Shown piece by piece: positions 46,260-57,641 of a stretch of 64,000 nucleotides of DNA. The translations under genes and the position numbers were made by a program. How positions within the stretch are numbered: position 1 is the first letter of the stretch; every line of letters starts with the position of its first letter. The DNA is from Elephas maximus indicus (taxonomy: Eukaryota > Chordata > Mammalia > Proboscidea > Elephantidae), in assembly GCF_024166365.1 (NCBI RefSeq), contig NC_064820.1, positions 57,079,501 through 57,143,500 of the forward strand. The letters are read 5' to 3'. The notes under the pieces are model-generated. The model worked only from the letters and a program-made list of their open reading frames with translations, ran no database searches and was not told the origin of the DNA.

Positions 46260-48997
46260 CAGAATAATATAAAATGATGCATGTAAATGGCATTTACCTC
46301 TGTGTGTCCACAAATTTATTTTCAAAGAATGAATCACCTGATAACTTGTCTTTATTACATTTAGCATAAGGGGATCTAGATTTCAGAGTTCTCAATATTG
46401 GGTCTATAGTTTTAGTTTTAGGTGCTGACTCACGACATCTAACCTTTCACACAAAAAGAAGAAAGGTAGGTGGCTCTAGAGAGGATTTGAGAAACAGAGT
46501 CTGTCTATTTGCCTAAGGCTTTTCATCCAGACGCACAGGACACGTAACCTTCACACTTCTTCGCAATTTATATGTAGTACGTGCTTTTCGATAAAGCATA
46601 TGGGCAAGTTGAAATCTCTTGCAGCTGATGGAATACTGGGATTCTGGCTTCTTACATGAAATCACAATACCAAATATGTAGTATCCTGGTCACAGGCTCA
46701 TCCGCTTTTTGGCGCCATTGGAAGGGGCAACCTGATTTGATAACTTGTAAAGATGTCTGGTATGACCTAAGGGCTGCAAGGCTTGGATCAGTAACTAAGA
46801 GCATTGTGCTCTGAAATGGGAGTTTGCTCGGTTCTGACATAACCACTGACCCTGTAAATCGCCAAGACATAGGATACTTCCTACACAATCTGAGGAAAGA
46901 GAAGGAAATGGAACAGATAAAGATGTACAAGATAATGAGCTGAGTTCTGACCATGAGGTGGAAGTGCAGAACTAACTTCTCTTCCCCTCTCTCTCTTCCT
47001 TAAATTAGGTTATTAAGCCGAGGATTTATTTAAAGCACTGTAAGACATAAGTTATTAACTACCACTCATGGATGAATTGAAAACAATTCCCTAAACAAGC
47101 AAATTACTCTACCCTTACAGCCAAAGCTGAATTTGGAATGGCTTCCACAACTAACTTTATGGTTTTTATAAAATATTATAAATTCAACTCTGTCAGTTTA
47201 GGTTTAAGAAATTCATTTGTGCTGCATCATAGATGTTCAAAAATTTTCCTATATTTGCACAAAGCATAAAAACCTCTTTAGAAAATCATGAACCCCTTTG
47301 CACACCCAATGTTCCCCTCCCTATCCCTCCCCCACCCAGTACCCTTCGCGTCTGCCAGCTGGGTTTCGTTTTAAGAATTTCACACTGAATATAAAGTGCT
47401 ATTTTGACCATGTGGCTCCAGAAATGTGAATTTGTAGTCTATTCAGCTTGTATGCCAAGTGATTGACAGGTAAGGGATTAACCAACTGGATGCGATGAAG
47501 CTGCTACCTCTTCCTTCAGGTTACTCTAAGTTTCAAGGAAAGGACCATCCTTACGCTGCTTCCTTTGAGGTTGGTGAGAAGGACCATCTCCTGGGAGATT
47601 TACTTTCCACTTAACTACTAAAGGGCTGCTATAGCTTGGAACTCTTTTCCCTATGTTCCTACATCTTCCACTTTTATATTATATCTATTTTTCCACCTGT
47701 AAAATGGGAATACTAAAATTTGAGTTCTTGGACACTGTTGCCAGGATGTTCATTTACTGAAACATGATGTGTCTATAATTATTGGTCTTCAGGTTTAAAG
47801 AGTAGAATTTTTGTGATGGGAATGTGTGTGTGTGTGTGTTTGGTTTTCTTGGGTGGGGGAAGGCAAGAGGGAATGAGCATGAAGAAAAAGGTTGAAAGGT
47901 TGGCTAGGGGTTCCTTTAATATATCTGTACTCAGTGCACACGACAGCACTAGTTTTTGGGTACTGGGTACTCGGTGATAGCGATGCCTAACAACTTAAAC
48001 CTGGGACATATACTCTGCACAAGTATCTCAGAGATTGTTTGAAACCTCTGGGTGGGCATCTAGAAAGGTTTCAAATACCATTGCTATTTAGTTTTTCCAC
48101 ATAAAGTAGTCCTTTCTTTTCAACAGTTATCCACCTTGTATTATACTTATCATCCTCAAGTATTACCACACACATGAAAGCGGTGTTCTGATTATACATT
48201 CTGATTTTTTAATTTTTTTTTTTGCAACTTTAGGGTCACATGGTTCCTAGGATTCTCTACACTTACTAAATGTACAGTAAGTAATCCTATAAAGCAGGTT
48301 ATTTCCCTGTTTGACAAAGCTCAATGAAAGGAGACCCTACATTGACTTTTGAGAGGGGTGTGTAGGAGTGTTTAGATTTGATATTGCGATAATGGAGTCA
48401 GTCTCGAAATTAATGAGCAAACCTAAACTTGCATTACACACATACACAGTTAACATCAGAATAAAGTTAACATTAGAAGAAAAATACATGCATATCATAT
48501 GCAGTAAAGTTTGGTCCTGTTTGGAATAGGCAAGATTTTGTTTGCAGTTAGGGTCTTTAGCTTTTAAGTCATTCCAGAGAATGATTACAATGCCTCCCCT
48601 CCCTTCCCTCAAGACAAAACAAACAAATAAGTACACTACAGAAGAACAATTCTAATTAGTGAAAAATTTCTCCTACTTGCTAGCATAATATGTACAAATT
48701 CATTTAAAAAATCACTAATATTACACATGTAAGTTTTAGACACATAATATGAACAGTTAAGAAAGTTATTTGAGCATAGAGAAAGGTGTGGAAGAAGCCA
48801 TATCAAACTGATAACACTGGATGGTAAAAGTGGGGAATACATGGGTGGAATTATTAACTTTTTCTTTATGTATTTCTGAATTATTGGACTTGAAACAATT
48901 AGCGTCTACTGTTTATATACTTTAAAAAATCAATAAAATAAGACATACATATCAAAGAGCAGAAAGATAGTATTTTTTAAAAAGAAAAATAAGCCTG
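46260..48997. other. Intron, little recognised
   Basis: About 2.7 kb. A MIR-like scrap may lie at 47680-47755 ('ccacctgtaaaatgggaata') and a (GT)n run at 47826-47840. I see no exon. Confidence 0.4.
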
Positions 48998-49008
48998 TAT
49001 GCAGAGAC

Positions 49009-49176
49009 GTGGGGCTCTGGTGGCACAGTGGTTAAGAGCTCCACTGCTAACCAAAAGGTTCGCAGTTCGAATCTACCAGCCACTCCTTGGAAACTCCATG
49101 GGGCAGTTCTACTCTGTCCTATAGGGTCACTACGAGTCAGGACTGACTTGATGGCAGCAGGTTTGGTTTGGGTTTT
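49009..49176 (+). mobile_element. AfroSINE, short type, with TSD
   Basis: 'gtggggctctggtggcacag' to 'ggtttggtttgggttttta'. An 11-bp duplication tatgcagagac at 48998-49008 and 49177-49187 flanks it. Confidence 0.93.
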
Positions 49177-49230
49177 TATGCAGAGACATAAAGAGAGGTA
49201 ACCTTGCTTATAGTAGAAGTTGAATAAATA

Positions 49231-49563
49231 CACCCACTCCTCACTTATCACTATGATTAGCTTACAAAGAGAACAAGTTGCTATGCAAAGACTGGCATTA
49301 TGCAAAACTGGAGGATGACTACATCATTACATAATTGTCAAATCACATCATTACATAGTTGTCAAGCCACTGTGAATCATGGCCCAGCCAAGTTGACACA
49401 TAACCTTAACCATCACTGTCAGTGTTACTCTTGCCTCATACCTCGGCACATGTTGCTGCCAGATGTATGTTGTTAATGCGCAAAACAGTTGGGTAGACTT
49501 TTTATTATTGTCGTAAATGCAAAATGTTAGATAATGAGACAGTTAATAAGTGAGGAGTAGGTG
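49231..49563. mobile_element. TIR element, 333 bp, nonautonomous
   Basis: 18-bp inverted ends: cacccactcctcacttat at 49231-49248 and its reverse complement, one mismatch, at 49546-49563. The interior holds a twice-occurring 'acatcattacata' motif and an antisense block 'gccaagttgacacataacct' that recurs near 63730. No coding capacity. Superfamily not determined; flanking duplication not clear. Confidence 0.65.
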
Positions 49564-49629
49564 CATTTGTTGTTGGAATATAAAGAAAACAATAAACAAC
49601 AATACAAAATACTCCTTCTATGGTAGTAT

Positions 49630-49842
49630 CTGGAGTCCCTGGGTGCTGTAAATGGCTAATGTGCTTGGCTGCTAACCAAAAGATTGGAGATTCAAGTTTA
49701 TCCAGGGGCACTTTGGAAAAATGGCCTGGCAAATACTTCTGAAAAATCAGCCACTGAAAACCCTGCGGAGCAGAGTTCTACTCTGACATGAGTGGGGTTG
49801 CCATGAGTCATAATGACTAGAGGGCAAATGGTTGCTTTTCTG
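49630..49842 (+). mobile_element. AfroSINE, long type, with TSD
   Basis: 'ggagtccctgggtgctgtaa' through 'gatactt...aaaaatcagccactg' to 'gagggcaaatggttgctttt'. The 9-bp duplication tggtagtat at 49621-49629 and 49843-49851 flanks it. The right copy is itself the insertion point of the next LTR. Confidence 0.9.
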
Positions 49843-49851
49843 TGGTAGTAT

Positions 49852-50402
49852 TGAAAACCCCAATCAATACCCCTTCCCCCCTTGCTTTGTCTTGCTAACG
49901 GCAAGTTTGTTTTGAGCAACATTTTTCAGGAAGTCGCAGCAGGTAGTGGCTCCATCCACTGAACTAGCGGGAGCTACACCTTGAAGCATGCATAGATTGA
50001 AGAAATCACATCCTTCAACTGACCCCCCGACCCGATTGTCACCGGAAAGAACGATATTTCCCGGCTCATGATTTCACCCAATTCTATTTTAGAAGCGAGA
50101 GGTCCCACTACACGCACATCTGACAGAAGACGATTTAATATTCGGACCCACAAATATGGGCATGGGAGGACTAAGGGGGTAAAGTTCCAGGTACCAAACC
50201 CAACCCCCAATGCCATTGGAAACAAAAACCTCCCCAGCCCCCTCAGATGGCGAGCACGTGGTGTTATGGTTATTAGACCCCACATGCTCCTTGTATGCAC
50301 AGACAATAAACTTGTCACTTTCTGTTTCCCTTGCAATTAGTGTCCGTCTTGTTTCAATCGGCTAGTAAGACAGGACAAGAACCCGAGCAGCGTTCGGTTA
50401 CA
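49852..50402 (+). mobile_element. Solo LTR, ERV class I (gamma-like), with 4-bp TSD
   Basis: 551 bp with TG...CA ends (tgaaaaccccaatcaatacc ... gcgttcggttaca). A 4-bp duplication gtat at 49848-49851 and 50403-50406 flanks it, the size expected for gammaretrovirus-like integrases. An AATAAA signal lies near 50310, followed by 'cttgtcactttctgtttccc'; the end 'gaacccgagcagcgttcgg' is typical of class I LTRs. No internal genes remain. Little decayed compared with neighbouring repeats. Confidence 0.85.
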
Positions 50403-50406
50403 GTAT

Positions 50407-50845
50407 CTACTCACGTGACACAATCAAGCTGCTTCTAATCATTACCATTATCATACGTAAGCAATTTAAGATTTACATTTTCAGTCAATAATAATTTATT
50501 TAAATTATAAGAGTCCAATTTGTCTATTTCTGGAATGTGGATGACTTTCCAGGCAGGCAAGAATACCATTCAGGATTCTTACCTTTTTTAAATGAAAATC
50601 TGACACCCACCCACTCACCAGGTTTAAAAGTTGGTAGGTGGATTTTCTGCAGTGGGCGGTACCAGCACTTCAGGCACTGGGCAGGAAATGTAACATACTC
50701 TCTGCTTCCCATCAGACCCTCTTCCAAGAGAAGTAATATCAGAGATCATTTAAAGGGCCAGGTCATCCATCTTCCTTTCCAGGACGTCTAATGCTATCTT
50801 TGAATGAAGTTCAAGTACAGCCTGTTGACGGCTATGAAATCCGTT
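50407..50845. other. Intron, no accepted feature
   Basis: About 440 bp. A minus-strand acceptor/donor pair encloses 58 bp at 50619-50676, but the phase does not fit the neighbouring exons (see rejected). Confidence 0.4.
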
Positions 50846-50861
50846 CACTGAATGACATTTT

Positions 50862-51668
50862 TTAATTATTTATTGGGCTTTAAGTGAAAATTTACAAATC
50901 AAGTCAGTCTCTCAGACAAAAACGTATACACGCCTTGCTATGTACTCCTAGCTGCTCTCCCCCATGAGACAGCACACTCCTCCTCTCCACCCAGTATTCC
51001 CCGTGTCTATTCAACCAGCTCCTGTCCTCCTCTGCCTTCTCATCTTGCCTCCAGACAGGAGTTGCCCACATAGTCTTGTGTGTCTGCCTGAGCCAAGAAG
51101 CTCAATCCTCACCAGCATCATTTTCTATCTTACAGTCCAGTTCAATCCCAGTCTGAGGAGTTGGCTTCGGGAATCGTTCCAGTCTTGGGCTAACAAAAGG
51201 TCCAGGGACCATGACCTCTGGGGTCCCTCTAGGCTCAGTCAGACCATTAAGTCTGTTCTTTTTATGAGAATTTGAGATCTGCATCCTACTGTTCTCCTGC
51301 TCCATCAGAGATTCTCTGTTGTGTTCCCTGTCAGGGCAGTCATTGGTGATAGTCGGGCACCATCTAGTTCTTCTGGTCTCAGACTGATGTAGTCTCTGGT
51401 TTATGTGGCCCTTTATGTCTCTTGGGCTCATCTTTACCTTATGTCTTTGGTGTTCTTCATTCTCCTTTGCTCCAGGTGGGTTGAGACCAATTGATGCATC
51501 TTAGATGGCCACTTGCTACCATTTAAGACCCCAGACACCGCTTACCAAAGTGGGATGCAGAGAGTTTTCTTAATACATTTTCTTATGGCAATTGACCTAG
51601 ATGTCTCCTGAAACCATGGTTCCCAGACCCCTGTCCCTGCTACTCTTGCCTTCAAACAGTTCTGTTGT
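50862..51668 (-). mobile_element. L1 3' UTR (third subfamily), antisense, with TSD
   Basis: A noncoding L1 tail related to, but distinct from, the one at 4990: 'gggctttaagtgaaaattta', 'gctcaatcctcaccagcatc', 'gatgcatcttagatggccac', 'ggcaattgacctagatgtct'. A 16-bp duplication with one mismatch (cactgaatgacatttt at 50846-50861; cactgaatggcatttt at 51669-51684) flanks it. 5'-truncated before ORF2. Confidence 0.85.
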
Positions 51669-51684
51669 CACTGAATGGCATTTT

Positions 51685-52832
51685 AATAATAGATGCCAAC
51701 TTTATTTCATGTCACCACAAGAAAGCCACAGACATTGAGAACTACAGTCATTATAAAAATATTGTCAAGAATTACCAATTATATTATTCAGTATCTCCTA
51801 TAGAAAAAGTGTCTTTGAAACATGTGAATATTATAGTCCCTGTGGAAGGCACATCCTCTTCCTTTCCAATAATGGGAAATATGTCATTGGTCCTGATTCC
51901 CTTTTATTTTTCAGAAACTCAGAGCTAAACATGAAACCCAATTATAGCAATGGTTTGACCCATATGTGGCATTTTTATAGTCTTCTTTTCTTTGTCCTGA
52001 TCTTCTATTTTAATTTTATTATTATTTTCAAGTGAGTCACTTTCGGTTCTTTGTAGACAGAAGCAGTGGACTATACAAGCAAATAAAAATAAAGTAACAT
52101 CTCAGTCTGGAGTGAATAATAACATTCAACCAATATCTCTTTGCTGGGGATTATTACTTAACAGAATATACCAATCTTCATTGAAATTACTAATCTTAGG
52201 TCATCCTTACTATTTTATGGGCTTCTTAAAAGTGCTTGTCAATACTATTACTGTAGAGTATGGACTCTAATTTTATCAGAATTGTCTCAGTATGAGAGCC
52301 CTTTTATCAGAAATATCTTGGTATAGGAAATATCAACTGATGTTGGTTCATTTTAAGAAAGGATTTCACAGTAAGAAGAAATCCTTCTGTAGATCGAACA
52401 CCTTATAGCAAAACCCAAGGGATTATTCAATTGTTTTACTGCATAAAATAATGATGCTTAAAATATCACTACTTAGATTTCTCTTCTCTTTCCTTTTTTT
52501 TAGGTGGTAGTGGCATGATATAGAGTTTTTCCCCCTATGGTGTTTTTGGGTGATGGGATTGTAACCGTACTGCCCAGTTCTAATTATCTTCTGAATCAGA
52601 TATCAGATGTCATCTGGAGTTTTTAATAGTACATGATTAAACCCAACAACACTCTCCAAAATAATATTTCAGGAGGGGAATCTAAAAACATCAAAATTAA
52701 GTTTTCTTTAGCCATGGGCCGCTGGCCAAACTCTGTGAAATAAATAAAATCTACCTTTATGTCTCCTTTTTCGTATTCCTTTCCAAGAATTCTTTCAGCA
52801 ATCTTAGGAGCCCCAAGTCTATATATATATTA
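51685..52832. other. Intron, no recognised feature
   Basis: About 1.1 kb, AT-rich. No exon or named repeat seen. Confidence 0.45.
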
Positions 52833-53050
52833 CTCTGTGTCAGGCACTGTTCTAAGATTTTTAAAAAATATATTAACTTGTTAGTCATCACATCAACCCA
52901 TTGAGGGAGGTACTACTATTATTCTTCCTTTTTTTCAAAGCCAGGACACTGAGGCTTGGAGAGTTTAAGTAACGTGTCCAAGCTATGAAGCCAGGGAATG
53001 AGAGTCTGGCTCAAGAGCCTTGCATAGTAGAACTGTGCTGCCTGTCAGCA
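52833..53050 (-). mobile_element. MIR, antisense
   Basis: 'gtgtcaggcactgttctaag', 'ttgagggaggtactactatt', 'gacactgaggcttggagag', 'aagtaacgtgtccaagctat', 'gagtctggctcaagagcc': the standard order of an antisense MIR. Confidence 0.88.
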
Positions 53051-53210
53051 TGGTACATGCTGAGGTAACACCAACAATAAAGTGGGCCCCAATGAAAGAC
53101 CAATGGATAATAAAAGGAAATTATATCCAACAGTATAGAACTTCAGGTACCTAATATAGGGCTGGGATGAGACCTGGTTGCAATGCTTCCGCAAAGTCCC
53201 TAAAATCAGT

Positions 53211-53787
53211 TGTGATGGTTAATTTTTTGTGTCAGTTTGGCTAGGCTATGGTTTCGTTGTTTAGTCAAACACTAGTCTAGATGTTGCTATGAAATATTTA
53301 CTTGTGATTAGCATTTCAATCAGCTGGCCTTAAGTAAAGCAGATTACTCTCCATAATGTAGGTAGTGCTCCTTGGAAACTCTATGGGGCAGTTCTACTCT
53401 GTCCTATAGGGTCGCTATGAGTCGGAATCGACTTGACGGCAGTGGATGGTGGTTTTAATGTAGGTGGGCCTCATCCAATGAGTTGAAGGCCTGAAGAGCA
53501 AAGGGAGGTTTCCCCAGGGGAGTATTCTTCCTCTAGACTATAAATAGACATCTTGCCAGAATTCCCTCTATCCTCTACCACTTGACCTACCAATTTTGGG
53601 ACACAAGCCTGCTGGAATTTCCAGCCTGCCACCTGATCTGAGTTAACTTGCCAGCTCCCACAATTGTGTGAGCGAATTCCTCAAAATAAATCTCAATTTC
53701 TCTATGTATGAATGCATGTATGTCTATATATACATATTACATATGTAATATATCTTACTGGTTCTGTTTCTCTAGAAAATCCTAACA
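53211..53787 (+). mobile_element. Solo LTR, ERVL/MaLR-like, split by a SINE, with TSD
   Basis: TG...CA ends (tgtgatggttaattttttg ... tctagaaaatcctaaca). A 5-bp duplication tcagt at 53206-53210 and 53788-53792 flanks it. The text ('gtttagtcaaacactagtct', 'gggcctcatccaatgagttg', 'aaataaatctcaatttctct') resembles a common placental class III LTR. A 5'-truncated AfroSINE interrupts it at 53364-53456. Confidence 0.85.
53364..53456 (+). mobile_element. AfroSINE, 5'-truncated, with TSD, in an LTR
   Basis: Only the last 93 bp of the short type: 'agtgctccttggaaactcta' to 'gacggcagtggatggtggt', very close to consensus. A 9-bp duplication aatgtaggt at 53355-53363 and 53457-53465 flanks it, so truncation happened at insertion. 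The RNA polymerase III boxes are absent. Confidence 0.92.
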
Positions 53788-54044
53788 TCAGTCCACATAG
53801 GCAGCCATACCTCAAGAGCATTCTAATTATAACAAAGCATTTCTGACTATAGAATCCTTTTCAATACTTTGATATCTCTTCACTACAATCTTTACAGCAC
53901 CCACTCCTCCAAAGGGTAGCACTGAATTCATCAATACGTTAGTTGAACAAAGGTTTACTGGTGGCCTTCTATATGACATGCAGTCCCTGAGAGGTTAGTT
54001 GAAAGTTGACAGAATGTTGTGAACCCTCCATGATCTGGATTCAA

Positions 54045-54235
54045 TCTGTCCATTCATTCATTCAACAGATATTCATCAGGAACCTATTATGTGCCAGATG
54101 CTGTTTTAGAAACTAAAGATACAGCAGTGAACAAAACAAAGCAGGCTACTTATATTCTAGTGGGGAGAGGCTGAGAGTCAATGTGATAAACAGGTAAAAG
54201 ACTATATAGTATGTTAGACTGCGGTGTAAAGTGTA
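54045..54235 (-). mobile_element. L2, antisense
   Basis: 'ttcattcattcaacagatat', 'tattatgtgccagatgctgt', 'gatacagcagtgaacaaaac', 'tattctagtggggagaggct': the classic antisense L2 3' region. Confidence 0.88.
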
Positions 54236-54454
54236 GGGAGGAGAAGCGGGAAAGGTACATGGGACGTCAACAGTTCAAAATAGGATGGTCACTTCTCAAA
54301 ATGTCAAGTTTCCTATGTCTCCAGCTTTCTAGCCAAACTGGGTTATTCATTCCTAAACCCGACCGGCCTTTCCCATATCTGAGTCCTTTGCTCAAGGCAT
54401 TTCTTCTCCTAGAAGGGCTTCTGTCCTGCTTCCTTGTGGGTGACAATTTAATGT

Positions 54455-54685
54455 GATAGCTAATGGACTGGAGCTCAAACCATGTATTTTCAAACCCTGC
54501 TTTACCGCTTACTAGCTGTTTGACTTTGGGCAAGTTCCTTAACAACCCTGGGCCGTAGTGTCCCCATTTTGAAAATGAATATAATAATTAAAAGAAGAAT
54601 ACTACCCTTCTCACAGGGTTTCTTGTGAGGCTCAATGAATTAGGATCTATAAAGTGCTTAGAATAGTGCCTGGCACTATTATGCT
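54455..54685 (+). mobile_element. MIR, sense
   Basis: 'ccgcttactagctgtttgac', 'gggcaagttccttaacaacc', 'cacagggtttcttgtgaggc', 'aaagtgcttagaatagtgcc' give the full MIR order in sense. Confidence 0.9.
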
Positions 54686-54697
54686 ACTACTGCATAT

Positions 54698-54862
54698 GGT
54701 GTTGTGCAGTAGTTAAGTGTTCAGCAGCTAACCAAAAGGTCAGCAGTTTGAATCCACCAGCCACAACTTGTTCTGCTCTTGATGGCATCAGGTTTGGTTT
54801 TTGGCTTTACACATGCGGTTGTCATGAGTCTGAATCAACTCAATGGCAACTAATAACACAAC
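54698..54862 (+). mobile_element. AfroSINE-like, rearranged
   Basis: 'gcagtagttaagtgttcagc', 'aaaggtcagcagtttgaatc', then a shortened middle and 'catgagtctgaatcaactca' with an RTE-like 'actaataacacaaccacc' end. Internal part deleted or shuffled. Confidence 0.65.
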
Positions 54863-54889
54863 CACCACTACTACTAAAATTCTGTCTGT

Positions 54890-55035
54890 ACTGAGGATGA
54901 AGAAGAGTCAGGAATAGGAGGAAAAGGAATGCATGGCTAATTGACTCCATGAACAACTGCTTCCTTTAACATGAGAGCAGAAGAACTGGATGGTGCCCAG
55001 CTACTATTACTGACTGTTTTGATCAAAGATTCTAC
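54890..55035 (+). mobile_element. L1 3' UTR (second subfamily), sense, part 1
   Basis: 'gaactggatggtgcccagct' and 'actgactgttttgatcaaag' match the L1 tail type at 10546 and 29260. It continues at 55760 after a second L1 tail inserted in it. Confidence 0.65.
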
Positions 55036-55755
55036 AGAAGATCTTGGGGAACATCTAGCTCAACTGGCATAACATAGTTTATAAGGAAAATGTTCTACAT
55101 TCTACTTTGGTGAGTAGCTTCTGGGGTCTTAAAAGTTTGTGAGTGGCCATCTAAGATATTCCACTGGTCTCACCCCATTGGGAGCAAGGGAGAATGAAGA
55201 AAACTAAAGACACAAGAGAAAGATTAGTCCAAAGCACTAATGGACCACAACTACTAGGGCCTCCACCAGATTGAGGCCAGTACAACTAGATGGTGCCTGG
55301 CTACCGCCACTAACTACTCTGACAGGGATCACAATAGAGGGTTCTGGGCAGAGATGGAGAAAAATGGAGAGCAAAATTCTACCTCACAAAAAAAAGACCA
55401 GACTGACGGCCCTGACAGAGACTAGAGAAACCCCAGAGCATGGCACCCAGATACCCTTTTAGCTCCGTAATGAAGTCACTCCTGAGATTCACCCTTCAGC
55501 CAAAGATTATAAAAAAGATTATACAGGCCCATAAAACAAAATAAGACTAATGGGGCACATCAGCCCAGGGGCAAGGACTAGAAGGCAGGAGGGGACAGGA
55601 AAGCTGGTAATAGAGAATCCAAGGTGGAGAAGGGTGATCGTTGACTTGTCAGGTGGTTGGTAACCAATGTCACAAAACAATATATGTACTGTTTAATAAG
55701 AAACTGGTTTGTTCTGTAAACCTTTGTCTAAAGTACAATAACTAAAAAAAAAAAA
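55036..55755 (+). mobile_element. L1 3' UTR (same type as at 4990), sense, inserted in another L1 tail
   Basis: 'aacatctagctcaactggca', 'gttctacattctactttggt', 'aagtgtcagg...gtacaataac', 'ttgttctgtaaacctttgtc' then A12. It is the reverse complement of the tail seen at 4990 and 29913. 5'-truncated. Flanks show an imperfect repeat around 'ttctacagaa' / 'ttccatagcagaa'. Confidence 0.85.
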
Positions 55756-56222
55756 GGTTCCATAGCAGAATTCTGATCAAAAGGGGAAAAATGCAGGAGA
55801 AAATTTCAAATTCTCAATGGAATTCAGGTTTTCTGGAGCCATTGAGGCTGGATGAAACCCCAGAACTATTGCCCTGAGATAATCTTTAAACTTTAAACCA
55901 AAAATATCCCCTGAAGTGTTCTTGAAACCAAACAATAGCTTAACCTAATTAGTAAAGAATATCTGCCTTGAGCATTGTGCTCTTTTAAAGAACTATTTTA
56001 TAGAATCAAATTGACAACATCAACCCACAAAAGTAGATAGGGAATTTAGGGGCAGTGAGTTTGTGTTGATGGAGCAGGAACAATTCAGAAAAGGAGAGTG
56101 AGAATGGTTGTACAACTTGAAGAATTTAATCAACGTCACTGAATTGTACACATATAAAGTATTGAACTGGTCTATGTTCTGCTGCGTATATTCTCAACAA
56201 CAGCAAAAAAGAAATAAAATCA
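55756..56222 (+). mobile_element. L1 3' UTR (second subfamily), sense, part 2
   Basis: 'ctgatcaaaaggggaaaaat', 'ttgagcattgtgctctttta', 'catcaacccacaaaagtaga', 'tgctgcgtatattctcaaca' then an A-rich end. Complements 54890-55035. Confidence 0.75.
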
Positions 56223-56596
56223 ATTATTAAATAAAATTATCTTCTGTCTATACTTAAGACTCAATTCAAATGCTACTTTCTCATACCCTGGTCACAATAG
56301 CCAAAGGGGACATGTCCTTCCCTGAGATCCTGTAGTCCCTTGGTTGTACAATTCCAATGGTATTTACCCTGTATCATTGCCACTATTCACACTACCTTAA
56401 AGTACAGTTATTTATATAATTATTTATAAATTATATTATTATTTATAAACAACCCCCTCCCCACGAAGTCAGATAAACTTTTGTTTTTCTTCTTCTTCCT
56501 TATCTCCTTCTCTTCCTTTCCGTTGTGTTTTAGCCACTGCACTATTCATATACACCAGAGAGTGGATAGTATAAGGAAATGGGAGCAAAATTAGAA

Positions 56597-56624
56597 CGCG
56601 CGCACACACACACACACACACACA
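56597..56624. repeat. (GC)(AC)n microsatellite
   Basis: Alternating purine-pyrimidine run, gcgcgcacacacac type. Short. Confidence 0.85.
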
Positions 56625-56944
56625 ATTTATAGTCCTACAACGGGTGGTTAAATTTAAATCTGCTAACATTCTTGATCTCCTTCTTTGAGCAAAGTTTATA
56701 TGGGATGCAAAGAAGGGAAGACATAGTCTTTGTCCTTCAAGGATTCACAATATAACTGGGGTAGAACGCCTTAAGAACAAAATACCTCCAAATTATTGAG
56801 CCCCAACATGACTTGAATCTATATGCCTCAAAGTGTGCACTGTATCCCCAAATACACCATAGATCAATTTTCACACCTCAGGGCTGCTACTTATCTAACT
56901 GGTCCAGTCTGTAAAACTCCATCTTCCTCTACAGGATCTTTAAT

Positions 56945-57016
56945 ACGTGTGTGTGTGCATGTGTGTGTGTGTGTGTACACATATATGTGCATGTACACAC
57001 ACACACTTACACACAC
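56945..57016. repeat. (GT)n...(AC)n compound microsatellite
   Basis: A GT-rich half followed by an AC-rich half (gtgtgtgtgtgtgtgtacac ... gtacacacacacac), giving partial self-complementarity. Confidence 0.85.
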
Positions 57017-57030
57017 CATATACATATGCA

Positions 57031-57190
57031 AAAACAACCAAAACTCATTGCAGTCAAGTCAATTCCGACTCATAGCAACCCTACAGGAGAGAGTAGAACT
57101 GCTCCACAGGGTTTCCAAGGAATGGCTGGCAAATTCAAACTGCCGACCTTTTGGTTAGCAGCTGAGCTCTTAATCACTATGCTACCAGGC
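57031..57190 (-). mobile_element. AfroSINE, short type, antisense
   Basis: 'cattgcagtcaagtcaattc', 'gtttccaaggaatggctggc', 'cttttggttagcagctgagc', 'cactatgctaccaggcacc'. It sits between AC-rich microsatellites, so the target duplication is hard to read. Confidence 0.88.
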
Positions 57191-57540
57191 ACCACACATA
57201 CGCACACACACATTTTTATTCATCCATTGATCATTTGATCATTATTTGTTAAGGTCTCATCTTCCCTGCAAGACTGCAAATTCTCCTGGGCAAAGCCAGA
57301 GCTCATGGCTCTAAGCACTTTATTCAAAGCTACCTACATTCACTCATCTGGAGGGCCTGGTATGGGCAGATGCTCAGTGATTGTTCTCAGAAGGGAACTG
57401 AAGGAGCTGCTAACAAGAAAAACCAACGGGATTTCAGCCCCTTCTTGCCCTTGCTTTCCAGCAGAGATGCTGGTGCTCGGAGCTGATTAAACTTAGCTAC
57501 TGGAGGAGGAGACCCACAAGTACTTCTTAAAATAGGGCAA

Positions 57541-57641
57541 AACCAAAAAAGAAAAAAACGAAACCCGTTGCCATTGAGTCAATTCTGACTCATAGCGACC
57601 CTATAGGACAGAGCAGAGCTGCTCCACAGGGTTTCCAACGC
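57541..57641 (-). mobile_element. AfroSINE, antisense, 3' part only
   Basis: 'gttgccattgagtcaattct' to 'ccacagggtttccaacgcag'; the tRNA-like head is missing. Confidence 0.85.

Larger units (their letters stand above)
56223..57030. other. Intron, no gene; microsatellites
   Basis: About 800 bp with an AT-rich run at 56395-56450, (AC)n at 56597-56624 and (GT)n/(AC)n at 56945-57016. No exon seen. Confidence 0.5.

Noticed and set aside
50619..50676. A 58-bp minus-strand candidate exon between acceptor tttcctgcccag and donor GTGAGT
   Set aside because: Both splice sites look good, but 58 bases would shift the frame between the exons at 60075 and 16888, and one of its own frames has an early stop. 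It could be a poison or cryptic exon; without transcripts I do not annotate it.
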